From Alphaproteobacteria bacterium (lineage in GTDB: Bacteria > Pseudomonadota > Alphaproteobacteria > UBA6615): a DNA stretch of 60,741 bases. The stretch covers positions 1 to 60,741 of the forward strand of contig JAJFJA010000072.1 of the NCBI GenBank assembly GCA_021774445.1. Direction: 5' to 3'. The notes below the pieces were generated by a model, which made no database searches, was not told the DNA's origin, and saw only the letters and a list, made by a program, of their open reading frames with translations. Position 1 is the stretch's first letter. Every line of letters begins with the position of its first letter. Of the stretch, positions 28,217 to 38,347 are shown piece after piece. A program made the translations under genes and the position numbers.

Positions 28217-28394
28217 TCGCTCATCAGATATTTACGATAGATTGTGCCCGGTCATAGGCGCTCTCTAGGCACCTTGGATAACCTCCTTCGGACCCGAGCG
28301 GACCCCACACCGCAACAAGCGGTCGTGCAACCACCTTGATGCTGACAGCACCGGGGGAATGGCGATTCAACACCGGGGTGCCGAAACTCGCTGA

Positions 28395-28742
28395 TCAGGG
28401 GCGTGGCAGCGGTGCCACGTCTTCGACCCAAACCCAATGGCTCGCTTGGGCGCGGCACGCCCGGCTTTGGTAGGTCGTCCGACGATCGCCGACAACTTGG
28501 GTGTCTTCGTAGTCGCGGCAGAACACACCCGGCTCCCCGACATAGGTTACGACAGGCGTTATTATTCCGCTGTGGCCCGTCTCCGGATTGACCCAACTCC
28601 GACCTTGACCATTGGGATCGATCTCCAGCGCAAGTTGAAGCGCTTGCTCCATCAGCGAGATATCGCTCTCCGCAATACGCGTCTGGCTAGTGCTGCACCC
28701 GGCCAACAACAAAAGGCCAGCAGCGAGAAAGAAATGTTTCAT
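28395..28742 (-). CDS. 17-kDa surface-antigen-like lipoprotein
   Basis: 115 aa. A lipoprotein signal peptide with lipobox LAGC (Cys16) is followed by a small C-terminal domain. SWVNPETGHSGIITPVVTYV, then CRDYEDTQVVGDR and SRACRAQASHWVW, match the conserved pattern of the RT0821/17-kDa surface antigen family widespread in alphaproteobacteria (W.NP.TG..G...P, CR.Y..T). It is probably anchored in the outer membrane. The molecular function of the family is not established. Confidence 0.85.
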   Translation of the reverse strand: MKHFFLAAGLLLLAGCSTSQTRIAESDISLMEQALQLALEIDPNGQGRSWVNPETGHSGIITPVVTYVGEPGVFCRDYEDTQVVGDRRTTYQSRACRAQASHWVWVEDVAPLPRP

Positions 28743-28798
28743 TTATTGCCCCATCAGACCCGGGCCACAGCCAGTCAGGCTGCGGTCCCGTCGAACGA

Positions 28799-29761
28799 TT
28801 AGAATCCGAGATCACTCGTATTGATTGTCCCATTCCTATCCGTATCGAGGCTGTCGAGCCGCCAGCCACGTTGGACCAGAACGCGCGACTGCTCGTCAGT
28901 CAGCCGCGCGGCGACAGCATTACCGTTGCGTCCGATACCCAGACGGACCAATACGGGACCGGTCTCACCGCTACCGGCGCGCGCGCCGACGGCACCGTTC
29001 TGGACCCGGACCAGTATCGGGTCGTCACTTACCCGCGCAGACTCGGCATCAACGGGGGCGCCCTTCTCGGCGAGCACAATGCGGCTGCCACCTTCGTCAA
29101 TAACACCTTGCGACGCGGCCGGCCCGCCCGCCAAGTCATCGCCAGTCTGTCCTCCAGGAACACGAACCTCTTTGTCTTCATCAATCAGGCCGAAGTGGAC
29201 GAGTTCTTGGTCATGGTGTCCATCGCCCAGCCGATCACCCGTCTCATCGTCCCGCAACCGGAACCGAGGGGTATCTTCACCTACAACCGCGTCCCGCGCG
29301 CCGGCCGTCTCGTCGCCGTGCAGGAGAGCGTGCAAGAAGTCCTCGGCGGCGGCGGCGTTGCGCACGCGAATCCGAGTCTGGTCGTCGCCTTCGCGAATCC
29401 GTGCTTGGTTCAAACCGCTGTCATCCGGTCGGCCGAAGAACCGCTCCCTGTCGTCGAGTCCGGGACCGCCGCTGCCTTGACCGCTGCCGCCTAGACCGCT
29501 GCCATCGTGGTCGTCAGCGCCCCCGCCCGAGCCACCATTGCTGCTGCCGTCGTGGCCGCCTCCGCCGTGGCCGCCGCCGCCGCCTCCGCCGGGGCCACCA
29601 TCGCCACCACCGCCGTGGCTGCCCCCGTCATTGCCATATGCCATCAACGGGATGGGCACCGGTACAGTGCTCAATCCAACGGGCTTCAGGGTTATTGGGG
29701 TAAGCGCCAGCCCAAGCGCCAAAATGCTCGTCAACGTTGCCGTTGATAAGGTGCGTGTCAT
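28799..29761 (-). CDS. Gly-rich secreted protein with C-terminal EF-hand
   Basis: 320 aa from ATG 29761 (AGAGGTGG just upstream). A signal peptide (TLTSILALGLALTPITL) is followed by a low-complexity Gly/His/Asp region (about 45-105), then a long hydrophilic stretch rich in Asp, Arg and Gly with several RVRNA/LVRVQNG-like short repeats. A single EF-hand loop, DTDRNGTINTSD, sits at the very C-terminus. This suggests a Ca2+-binding exported protein; no known enzyme domain is seen. The opposite strand has a 207-codon frame, but it lacks these features. Confidence 0.6.
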   Translation of the reverse strand: MTRTLSTATLTSILALGLALTPITLKPVGLSTVPVPIPLMAYGNDGGSHGGGGDGGPGGGGGGGHGGGGHDGSSNGGSGGGADDHDGSGLGGSGQGSGGPGLDDRERFFGRPDDSGLNQARIREGDDQTRIRVRNAAAAEDFLHALLHGDETAGARDAVVGEDTPRFRLRDDETGDRLGDGHHDQELVHFGLIDEDKEVRVPGGQTGDDLAGGPAASQGVIDEGGSRIVLAEKGAPVDAESARVSDDPILVRVQNGAVGARAGSGETGPVLVRLGIGRNGNAVAARLTDEQSRVLVQRGWRLDSLDTDRNGTINTSDLGF

Positions 29762-29851
29762 GTCCACCTCTCGCAGCGAAGGAAGACCGGTCGGTCGTTG
29801 GCCCTCTAGGTTTCGAGATTGGCAATATGGGCCACTTGCTCTTGCCATGCG

Positions 29852-29865
29852 TTGATCCAAATCAG
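29852..29865. promoter_or_regulatory. Near-consensus FNR/FixK-type box (one mismatch)
   Basis: TTGAT-CCAA-ATCAG differs from the TTGAY-N4-RTCAA palindrome only at the last base. It is centred about 98 nt upstream of the Gly-rich EF-hand gene (minus strand, start 29761) and 120 nt from the perfect box at 29972. It could bring that gene into the same regulon, but with only one half site perfect it is tentative. Confidence 0.4.
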
Positions 29866-29901
29866 CCCGGCATGGCCACACTCGCATACGCACCCGAAAA
29901 A

Positions 29902-29919
29902 CTTTCGCCATCACGAAAG
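29902..29919 (-). terminator. Hairpin plus T-run on the minus strand
   Basis: On the minus strand CTTTCG-TGATGG-CGAAAG forms a 6-bp stem with 6-nt loop and is followed directly by TTTTT. That is the shape of an intrinsic terminator or leader attenuator reading toward the EF-hand gene. On the plus strand no T-run follows. It may insulate the two divergent genes. Confidence 0.4.
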
Positions 29920-29971
29920 CAGCAACCCTAAGGGTGCGACGAACTTAACCGCGCTGAACCCGTTGCCGGGT

Positions 29972-29985
29972 TTGATCGAGGTCAA
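29972..29985. promoter_or_regulatory. FNR/FixK/Anr-type binding site
   Basis: TTGAT-CGAG-GTCAA is a perfect match to the TTGAY-N4-RTCAA palindrome recognised by CRP/FNR-family oxygen or redox regulators. It lies in the 370-nt divergent intergenic region, about 150 nt before the phosphoglucomutase-phosphatase gene, with a TATTGT (30011) about 25 nt downstream as a possible -10. Because the genes that follow are tightly packed, it may drive everything to atpG. Confidence 0.75.
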
Positions 29986-30130
29986 TGCGGCGGACCGATC
30001 GATGCTGGTTTATTGTTCGGAGCTTTCGCCGTCTTGCGCCGACCGTGGCATATAGCAGCGCGAATTGGATTTCGAGCCGGGCAGAAGCGTCACTAAGCTA
30101 CCGAGCCGAATAATACACGGTGTTATTTCG

Positions 30131-31783
30131 ATGATTCCGAAAGGCATGGCCTCAGTCGTGTCGGACAGGTTGAATGGAGGCGCGACCACCGAAATGCCCG
30201 CGCACGGCCTCGGCGTAGCAGCATTGTCGGCCGACAGCTTCGACGCCATGCTTTTCGACCTCGACGGCGTGGTGACCGATACGGCCACCTTGCATGCCGC
30301 GGCCTGGAAACAACTCTTTGACGCGTTTCTGGCGCGGCGACCGGCACCGGACGGCAAGCCGCAGTCCCCATTCGAGGCGGAGACGGACTACAAGAGCTAC
30401 GTCGACGGCAAACCGCGCTACAAGGGCGTGGTGAGTTTTCTGCGATCACGCGAGATCGAATTGCCATACGGCACGCCCCATGACCCTCCGGACGCGGAGA
30501 CCGTTTGCGGTCTGGGCAACCGCAAGAATGAACTGTTTCATCAACTTCTCCGCCGTGACGGCGTCAGGCCGATACCGTCCTCGGTGCAGTTCATCAACAC
30601 CATCCGCTCTCTGGGGGTTAAGACGGCAGTCGTGTCATCGAGCAAGAACTGCGCGACCATCCTGGAAGTCGCCGGAATCGAGGCATTGTTCGATGTTATG
30701 GTCGATGGTGTTTACGCCGCCGAACACAGACTCAAAGGCAAGCCCGATCCCGACACCTTTCTCGAGGCCGCTAGGTTGCTTGGCGCCAAACCGCGCCGCG
30801 CAGTTGTTTTCGAGGACGCCCTTGCAGGCGTACGAGCCGGCCGCAACGGTAACTTTGGACTGGTCGTTGGTGTTGACCGCGCCGGACATGGTAATGAACT
30901 CAGACAAAACGGCGCAGACGTCGTGGTGACCCAATTGACGGAAATCAGGGTCGGCAACGCACCGCCGGCCAAGGACCAGATCGACGAACTCCCATCGGCC
31001 ATGCAACATGTCGCTGCCTTGGTCGACGCCGGGCGCCGCCGTCGGCTGGTGTATTTCTTCGACTATGACGGGACACTGACGCCGATTGTGGCTCGGCCCG
31101 ACATGGCTATTCTGTCGGACGGTATGCGCGCGACCTTGCAGGCGCTGGCGCAGCACCACACGGTTGCCATCATCAGCGGCAGAGACCTGGACGATGTACG
31201 AAATCTCGTGGGTGTAGAGAACATATTCTATGCTGGGAGCCATGGCTTCCGCATCGCCGGCCCCGGACAATGGCGCCGAGAGTCCGAGCATGGCACCGAG
31301 TTCCTCCCCACGTTGGACCAGGCCGAACGGGAGCTGCGCGACCGGATCGGGGGAGTTCCCGGCGCCCTCGTCGAGCGCAAGCACCTATCCGTCGCCGTGC
31401 ATTATCGCTTGGTCGAAGACGATGGCATCGCCAAGCTCGCCACCATCGTTGACGACGTTCTGACGGCTCACCCGGGGTTGCGAAAATCGGCGGGAAAGAA
31501 AGTTTTCGACCTGCAACCCAATATCGACTGGGACAAGGGCAAGGCGATTCTCTGGTTGCTCGAGGCACTTCATCTCGATCGCGACGACGTCCTGCCGATT
31601 TACCTCGGCGACGACGTAACCGACGAGGACGCCTTCAGAGCCCTGCGAAACCGCGGTCTGGGTATCGTCGTCAAGGGCGCATGTCGAGCCACCTGGGCAC
31701 GATACGCCCTCGACGATCCCGACCAGGTGCGCGCGTTCCTCGATGCGCTAATCTCGGCCCGCAAAGGTGTCGCCGATGGATAA
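30131..31783 (+). CDS. Beta-phosphoglucomutase / trehalose-phosphatase fusion
   Basis: About 550 aa. The first HAD domain (about 35-280) is beta-PGM-like: nucleophile Asp in LFDLDGVVTDT, cap domain, VVSSSKN, KPDPDTFLEAA and VFEDALAGVRAG. The second HAD domain (about 315-545) is OtsB-like: FFDYDGTLTPI, AIISGRDLDDV, then WDKGKAILWLL and YLGDDVTDEDAF. It should interconvert beta-glucose-1-phosphate and glucose-6-phosphate, and dephosphorylate trehalose-6-phosphate. The start is uncertain: ATG 30131, 30146 and 30194 all precede the first domain and none has a strong ribosome site. It overlaps the GH65 gene by 8 nt. Confidence 0.88.
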   Translation: MIPKGMASVVSDRLNGGATTEMPAHGLGVAALSADSFDAMLFDLDGVVTDTATLHAAAWKQLFDAFLARRPAPDGKPQSPFEAETDYKSYVDGKPRYKGVVSFLRSREIELPYGTPHDPPDAETVCGLGNRKNELFHQLLRRDGVRPIPSSVQFINTIRSLGVKTAVVSSSKNCATILEVAGIEALFDVMVDGVYAAEHRLKGKPDPDTFLEAARLLGAKPRRAVVFEDALAGVRAGRNGNFGLVVGVDRAGHGNELRQNGADVVVTQLTEIRVGNAPPAKDQIDELPSAMQHVAALVDAGRRRRLVYFFDYDGTLTPIVARPDMAILSDGMRATLQALAQHHTVAIISGRDLDDVRNLVGVENIFYAGSHGFRIAGPGQWRRESEHGTEFLPTLDQAERELRDRIGGVPGALVERKHLSVAVHYRLVEDDGIAKLATIVDDVLTAHPGLRKSAGKKVFDLQPNIDWDKGKAILWLLEALHLDRDDVLPIYLGDDVTDEDAFRALRNRGLGIVVKGACRATWARYALDDPDQVRAFLDALISARKGVADG

Positions 31784-34169
31784 CTGGTCCCTGATCTATG
31801 ACGGTTTCGACCCCGCGCAAGAGGGACACCGCGAAGCGCTGTGCACCTTGGGGAACGGCTATGTCGCCACCCGCGGCGCGGCGGAGGAGTCGCCCGCCGA
31901 CGACATCCACTACCCCGGCACCTATCTGGCCGGCTGCTACAACCAATTGGATACGACCATTGCCGGACGTACGGTCGCCAACGAAGATCTTGTGAACTGC
32001 CCGAACTGGCTGCCCCTCACTTTCCGCATCGGCGATGATGGCAGATGGTTCAACCTGCGCGGCGCGGATATCCGAGAATTCCGCCAAGAACTCGACCTCA
32101 AGAACGGCCTGCTCACCCGCCGGGTCGCCGTTGTCGGTCCCGGCGGGCACCGGTTCAGCCTGGTGTCTCGGCGCTTCGTACACATGAGTAAACCACATCT
32201 CGCGGCGATTGATCTTGCCATCACTGCCGAAGATTGGTCGGGCCCGATCACGGTGCGCTCGGGCCTGGATGGCTCGGTGATCAATGCCGGTGTGCCGCGC
32301 TACCGCGAACTTAACGGGTCGCACCTGGAATTGATCGACAGTGGCGAAGCCGGGGAGGATGTGATCTTCTTGCTGGTTCGCACCACTCAATCACGGATAG
32401 AAATCGCCGAGGCCGCGCGCACACGCCTGTTCCGCGATGGCGAAGCCGCGTCCGCCGAGTCCCGATATGTTGAAAAAGAAGGCTTCGTCGCGACGGACCT
32501 GACGTTCGAAATAGGGTCCGGCGAGACCGTGCGGGTAGAGAAAGTCGTCGCGATCTATACGTCAAAGGATCATGCCATCACGGAAAGCGCCACCGAAGCC
32601 CGCCGCGCCGTGGCGGTGGCGGGGTCATTCGAGGAACTTCGGCAGCAACATACGCTTGCCTGGGCGGCGGCGTGGCGGCGCGCGGACACGACAATCGACA
32701 CCGGCGATCACGAGCAGAGGGCGCTCCGCCTGAATATTTTCCATCTCTGGCAAACCCTCTCGCCCAACACGATTGACCTGGATGTGGGCGTGCCGGCGCG
32801 CGGCCTGCACGGCGAGGCCTATCGCGGCCACATCTTTTGGGACGAGCTTTTCGTCTTCCCGTCGATCACGAGCAAGCAGCCGGATATTACCCGCAGTCTT
32901 CTGCTATATCGCTACCGTCGGCTCGACGAGGCCCGCCGCCTGGCTGCTGAAGCGGGCCTCCGCGGCGCCATGTATCCGTGGCAGAGCGGCAGTAACGGCG
33001 ACGAGGAGACCCAGCGGTTACATCTGAATCCGCGCTCCGGCCGCTGGCTACCGGACAACAGCCACCTGCAGCGCCATGTCAACCTCGCCATTGCGTACAA
33101 CGTTTGGCGCTATTTCCATTCCACGAATGACTGGGTTTTCATGCGCCTCTATGGCGCTGAAATGATGGTCGAGATCGCCAGGCTACTCGACAGCCTGACC
33201 TCCTTCAACGAGGCAACGCGGCGCTACGAGATCAAAGGCGTTATGGGCGCGGACGAGTACCACGACGCCTACCCGGACCGTGACGAGCCGGGGATCGACA
33301 ACAACGCCTACACCAACGTCATGACGGTCTGGCTACTGACCGTCCTACTTCGATGGATCGACGACGCGCCGCCGGAATTGCGCGCGGAATTCACCGCCAG
33401 GCTCGATCTCGGCGACGAAGAAACCGCCCGCTGGTCCAACATCACGCGGCGGATGACGGTCCCTTTCCATGACGACGGGATCATCAGCCAGTTCGAAGGA
33501 TATGGCGATCTCGAGGAGTTCGACTGGGACGGTTACCGCAAGAAATACGGCGATATTCAGCGCCTCGATCGCATCCTCGACGGCGAAGGCGACACGCCAA
33601 ACCGGTACAAGCTTTCCAAGCAGGCCGATGTCTGCATGCTGTTTTTCCTGCTGCCACCGGACCACTTGGCAGCCGTATTGACCGGTCTCGGTTACGCCTT
33701 CGATGAAGATCTCATGCAGCGCAATGTCGATTATTACTTGGCCCGGACATCACACGGCTCCACGCTAAGCAGCGTGGTCCACGCATCCGTGCTGGCCCGT
33801 GTCGATCCCGAGCGCGCATGGCCTTTCTTTTGCACGGCGCTGAGCGCTGATCTCCGGGACGTCCAGGGCGGCACGACCCGCGAAGGGATACATTTGGGCG
33901 CCATGGCCGGCGCCATCGACATCGTCGAACGTAGTTACGCCGGGATCGACCGCCTCAACCAGCACCTGCGTATCAACCCGCAACTCCCGTCAACCGTGAA
34001 GAAACTGCGTTTACGGGAGAACTTCCGCCGCCGCTGGTACGAACTGACATTTTCGCAGGGGCAGGTGGAAATCGGTCTTGAGGCCGATGGATTTGGTCCG
34101 GCAACCGTAAAAGTGCACGGTCGAGACCACGTGGTCGAGCCCGGCCGCCGAATCCAAGTCAAGCTGTGA
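31776..34169 (+). CDS. GH65 disaccharide phosphorylase (maltose/trehalose/kojibiose type)
   Basis: 797 aa from ATG 31776 (MDNWSLIYDGF). The N-terminal beta-sandwich (to about 275) is followed by an (alpha/alpha)6 barrel and a C-terminal beta sheet. The catalytic general acid is E494 in MGADEYHDAYPD, and the HLNPRSGRWLPDNSHLQRHVN and ARTSHGSTLS blocks are family hallmarks. It splits an alpha-glucosyl disaccharide with phosphate to beta-glucose-1-phosphate, which the preceding beta-PGM domain can use. The exact disaccharide cannot be read from sequence. The gap to atpD is only 33 nt. Confidence 0.92.
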   Translation: MDNWSLIYDGFDPAQEGHREALCTLGNGYVATRGAAEESPADDIHYPGTYLAGCYNQLDTTIAGRTVANEDLVNCPNWLPLTFRIGDDGRWFNLRGADIREFRQELDLKNGLLTRRVAVVGPGGHRFSLVSRRFVHMSKPHLAAIDLAITAEDWSGPITVRSGLDGSVINAGVPRYRELNGSHLELIDSGEAGEDVIFLLVRTTQSRIEIAEAARTRLFRDGEAASAESRYVEKEGFVATDLTFEIGSGETVRVEKVVAIYTSKDHAITESATEARRAVAVAGSFEELRQQHTLAWAAAWRRADTTIDTGDHEQRALRLNIFHLWQTLSPNTIDLDVGVPARGLHGEAYRGHIFWDELFVFPSITSKQPDITRSLLLYRYRRLDEARRLAAEAGLRGAMYPWQSGSNGDEETQRLHLNPRSGRWLPDNSHLQRHVNLAIAYNVWRYFHSTNDWVFMRLYGAEMMVEIARLLDSLTSFNEATRRYEIKGVMGADEYHDAYPDRDEPGIDNNAYTNVMTVWLLTVLLRWIDDAPPELRAEFTARLDLGDEETARWSNITRRMTVPFHDDGIISQFEGYGDLEEFDWDGYRKKYGDIQRLDRILDGEGDTPNRYKLSKQADVCMLFFLLPPDHLAAVLTGLGYAFDEDLMQRNVDYYLARTSHGSTLSSVVHASVLARVDPERAWPFFCTALSADLRDVQGGTTREGIHLGAMAGAIDIVERSYAGIDRLNQHLRINPQLPSTVKKLRLRENFRRRWYELTFSQGQVEIGLEADGFGPATVKVHGRDHVVEPGRRIQVKL

Positions 34170-34202
34170 AGACGGAACTGTCGTCTGAAACGGGACGCGT
34201 CG

Positions 34203-35662
<1,460 letters not shown>

Positions 35663-35666
<4 letters not shown>

Positions 35667-36103
35667 GGTTGCTGGTGACGACGCCGCTGTCGGTCGTCGT
35701 CGACGAGCACGACGTGCGTTATGTCCGCGCTGAGGACGAGACGGGGTCCTTCGGGATCCTGCCGGGGCACACGGATTTCATCACCGTGCTGACCATCTCC
35801 GTGATCAGCTGGCGCAATCATTCGGACGAGGAGCACCACGTTGCCGTACGCGGCGGCGTCCTCGCGGTGCGCGGCGGCGGTCGTGTGCAGGTGGCGACTC
35901 GCGAAGCGGTCGGCGAAGACACCTTTCAGCGGTTGGGGCAGGCCGTCTTGGCCCGATTCCGCGACGAGGCTCAAGCCGAGGAGAAATCACGACTTTCGGC
36001 GGCGAGACTGCACCTCGCGACCATCCGGCAGTTGCAGCGGTACCTCGAATCAGGACACCAGCCCGTGCCTCAAGGACCGCCGGGGGAAGGCGGGGCGGCA
36101 TGA
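35663..36103 (+). CDS. atpC: N-type ATPase subunit epsilon
   Basis: 146 aa from ATG 35663, overlapping the atpD stop by 4 nt. The N-terminal beta-sandwich shows GSFGILPGHTDFITVL and VAVRGGVLAVRGGGRVQV. A C-terminal helical hairpin (RLSAARLHLATIRQLQRYLE) follows. It is part of the central stalk linking beta/alpha to the c-ring and may regulate ATP hydrolysis. Confidence 0.9.
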
Positions 36104-36390
36104 CCTCCTCACACCGCAATCGGGGACACAAGGAGATGCGGCGGGCTGTCCGCTTGCGTAAACAAAGAAGCGAAAAGTGGCAGCGTGAGGGAGAGCGGCC
36201 GGTCTGGCGGAACCTGTCGATGATCGGGGCGCTCGGTTGGCTGATCGTCACGCCGACCTTACTCGGGGTGCTGCTCGGGCGCTGGCTCGACCGTGTCTTT
36301 GAGACCGGCATTCTCTTCAGCGGCGCGCTAATCTTACTGGGCGTCGTGATCGGCAGTTATCTCGCCTGGCAAAGGATCAACAAGGAATGA
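36100..36390 (+). CDS. atpQ: N-type ATPase subunit AtpQ (AtpI-like)
   Basis: 96 aa with a basic N-terminus (RRAVRLRKQRSEKWQREGER) and two membrane helices (about 42-62 and 68-88). The position between atpC and atpR and the GVLLGRWLDRVF loop match AtpQ of N-ATPase operons, a relative of AtpI. AtpQ/AtpR are thought to assist assembly of the membrane sector. It overlaps both neighbours by 4 nt. Confidence 0.88.
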   Translation: MTSSHRNRGHKEMRRAVRLRKQRSEKWQREGERPVWRNLSMIGALGWLIVTPTLLGVLLGRWLDRVFETGILFSGALILLGVVIGSYLAWQRINKE

Positions 36391-36659
36391 GCTTGATCTC
36401 CCCCATATATTCTGTCGCGTTCGTGGCGGCCGGGGCCGCGCTTGGCATGTTCTACTTCTATGTGATGTATCGAACGGTCCGCCTCCATGTGGTGCAGGCC
36501 TCCGCGTCAAGAATTGTGCCGCTTTATCTGTTCCGTGGCGGTGTCGCCCTGATCGTGTTTTTCGGCATCGCGCAGTGGGGAGCGTTGCCGCTGATATTGG
36601 CTTTGCTTGGCTTTCTCTTCGCGCGGCTTGTGGTCCGACGCCGGATGGGATCGCTGTGA
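36387..36659 (+). CDS. atpR: N-type ATPase subunit AtpR
   Basis: 90 aa, three hydrophobic helices (about 7-28, 42-60 and 63-82). It has a FYFYVMYRTVRLH first loop and an FRGGVALIVFFG second helix; the conserved Arg in the membrane region is typical of AtpR. AAGGA is immediately upstream. Its TGA overlaps the atpB ATG by 1 nt. Confidence 0.88.
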   Translation: MSLISPIYSVAFVAAGAALGMFYFYVMYRTVRLHVVQASASRIVPLYLFRGGVALIVFFGIAQWGALPLILALLGFLFARLVVRRRMGSL

Positions 36660-37333
36660 TGGTTGCGGCTAGCCCGCTGGCGAACGAGGTACTTTTTCAC
36701 TTGGGGCCGGTGCCGTTCGTTCGTGCCGTCGTGACCACTTGGGCGATCATGGCGGCCCTCACCTTGGTTTCTTGGCTCGGGCTGCGCCGTGCCGGCGTGC
36801 ACGCCGGCACCGTCCAGACGGTTCTGGAGATCGTCGTCGAGGCGATCGCCAAACTGGTCGGCGAGATCATCGGTCGCGATTCCTGGCCCTATTTGCCGTT
36901 CCTGGGTACCCTTTTCATTTTTCTTATCTGCGCAAATCTGGCGGCGGTCGTCCCCGGCCTGCAACCGCCGACCGGTCATGTGGAAACGCCCGCGGTGCTG
37001 GCGGCGCTGGTTTTTTTCTCGGTTCACTACTTCGGAATCCGATCGCGCGGCTTGCTCGGTTACGTTAGACGATACACTCAGCCCAACCCGTTGCTGCTCC
37101 CGCTCAATGTGCTGTCCGAGGTCACGCGGACTTTCTCGCTGATGGTCCGTTTGTTGGGGAACATCATGAGCCACGAGCTCGTTATCGGGATCATCGTACT
37201 GCTGGCCGGGCTACTGGTGCCCATCCCTTTCATGTTGCTCGGCATCATGATCGGAATCATCCAGGCGTATATTTTCACGGTTCTGGCGGCCGTCTTCATC
37301 GCGGCGGCCGTGAACAGCGCCGAGGTGGAATGA
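36659..37333 (+). CDS. atpB: N-type ATPase subunit a
   Basis: 224 aa from ATG 36659. Five or more membrane helices. The stator Arg lies in the helix FSLMVRLLGNIMSHEL (near residue 165), and the last helix ends with IQAYIFTVLAAVFI. This subunit provides the two ion half-channels next to the c-ring. It is placed between atpR and atpE as in other N-ATPase operons. Confidence 0.92.
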   Translation: MVAASPLANEVLFHLGPVPFVRAVVTTWAIMAALTLVSWLGLRRAGVHAGTVQTVLEIVVEAIAKLVGEIIGRDSWPYLPFLGTLFIFLICANLAAVVPGLQPPTGHVETPAVLAALVFFSVHYFGIRSRGLLGYVRRYTQPNPLLLPLNVLSEVTRTFSLMVRLLGNIMSHELVIGIIVLLAGLLVPIPFMLLGIMIGIIQAYIFTVLAAVFIAAAVNSAEVE

Positions 37334-37343
37334 AAGGACTGAT

Positions 37344-37586
37344 ATGACAATCGAAATGTTGAGCATTATTGGTGCGGTTGTCGCCGTCTCCTTTGGCGCC
37401 ATCGGCCCCGCCTTCAGCGAGGGCCGCGCCATTGCCGCGGCGATGGAAGCGATTGCGCGCCAGCCTGAGTCAGCCGGACCGCTGTCCCGGACCCTCTTCG
37501 TTGGGCTCGCGATGATCGAGACCATGGCGATTTACTGCCTCGTCATCGCGCTGCTGCTGCTCTTCGCCAACCCGTTCGTTGGCTAA
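37344..37586 (+). CDS. atpE: N-type ATPase subunit c (rotor)
   Basis: 80 aa, two-helix hairpin. The ion site reads E26 in helix 1 (GPAFSEGRA) and E59-T60...Y64 in helix 2 (AMIETMAIY). Aligned with Na+-binding rings, E59, T60 and Y64 match the Na+ ligands, while helix 1 has Glu where classic Na+ rings have Gln, so there are two carboxylates. The loop is RQPE, as usual. Na+ versus H+ selectivity cannot be settled from sequence: a Burkholderia N-ATPase ring has been reported to be H+-specific. Confidence 0.93.
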   Translation: MTIEMLSIIGAVVAVSFGAIGPAFSEGRAIAAAMEAIARQPESAGPLSRTLFVGLAMIETMAIYCLVIALLLLFANPFVG

Positions 37587-37588
37587 CG

Positions 37589-38347
37589 ATGCAGATCGAC
37601 GGTTGGACGTTGGCGCTACAGGCGGTCAACTTCCTCATTCTTATCTGGCTTCTCCGGCGCTTTCTTTACAAGCCGGTCAAGGAGATCATCGAGAAACGAA
37701 AGGCATTGGCCGAACAGGCATTCGTTGAATCGGCGAGGGCCAAAGAGGACGCCGAAGCGGCACGGAAACGCTTCGAGGACGGTCGGGCGCACCTGACCCA
37801 AGAGCGGCAGGAAATGCTCAAGAAAGTCGACGAAGAGCTCGAGAGGGAACGCGGTGACGTCATGGATGAGGCGCGTCGCCAAGCGGACCGGTTACTGGAG
37901 TCCGCACGAGCGGCCGTCGCGGAGGAGCGACAAGCCGCGATTGCCGAAATTCGCGCGCAGGCTACGGAGCTGGCCGTGGACCTGGCGTCGACCTTGCTGA
38001 GCAAATCCGGGTCTGGAACTCTCAACGACATCTTTCTCGATCGGATTGAGAAGCATCTGCGGGACCTGTCCGAAAGCGAGCGCGAGCGCCTGAAAAACGA
38101 CTCTGCCGTCGACGGCGCCCAATTGACGGTCGTGACAGCGACGCCACTGGCTGTAACGGATCAGGACCGCTGGCGCCGGCGACTGGGCGCTTGCCTGAGT
38201 CAAGCCGAACGGGCCGAATTCGCGACCGACCCCGACATTATCGGCGGCGCGGAACTCCGCTTTCCCCATAGCGTCATCAAATTCACTTGGGCCGATCAGC
38301 TTGAAAAGGCCAAGGACATAATGAGCCGCGATGAAACCGCTTCGTGA
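37589..38347 (+). CDS. atpF: N-type ATPase subunit b with extended C-terminus
   Basis: 252 aa, about 90 longer than an ordinary b subunit. It has one N-terminal membrane helix (about 8-28), then a long charged coiled coil (35-135). From residue ~150 a second globular-looking part contains LTVVTATPLAVTDQDRW, then DPDIIGGAELRFPHSVIKF, which is reminiscent of the delta/OSCP C-terminal domain. No separate delta gene exists in the operon, so this tail may replace it. It overlaps atpA by 17 nt. Confidence 0.9.
   Translation: MQIDGWTLALQAVNFLILIWLLRRFLYKPVKEIIEKRKALAEQAFVESARAKEDAEAARKRFEDGRAHLTQERQEMLKKVDEELERERGDVMDEARRQADRLLESARAAVAEERQAAIAEIRAQATELAVDLASTLLSKSGSGTLNDIFLDRIEKHLRDLSESERERLKNDSAVDGAQLTVVTATPLAVTDQDRWRRRLGACLSQAERAEFATDPDIIGGAELRFPHSVIKFTWADQLEKAKDIMSRDETAS

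Noticed and set aside
28871..29494. 207-codon plus-strand frame opposite the Gly-rich gene
   Set aside because: The minus-strand frame has a ribosome site, signal peptide and EF-hand; the plus frame looks like its compositional shadow.
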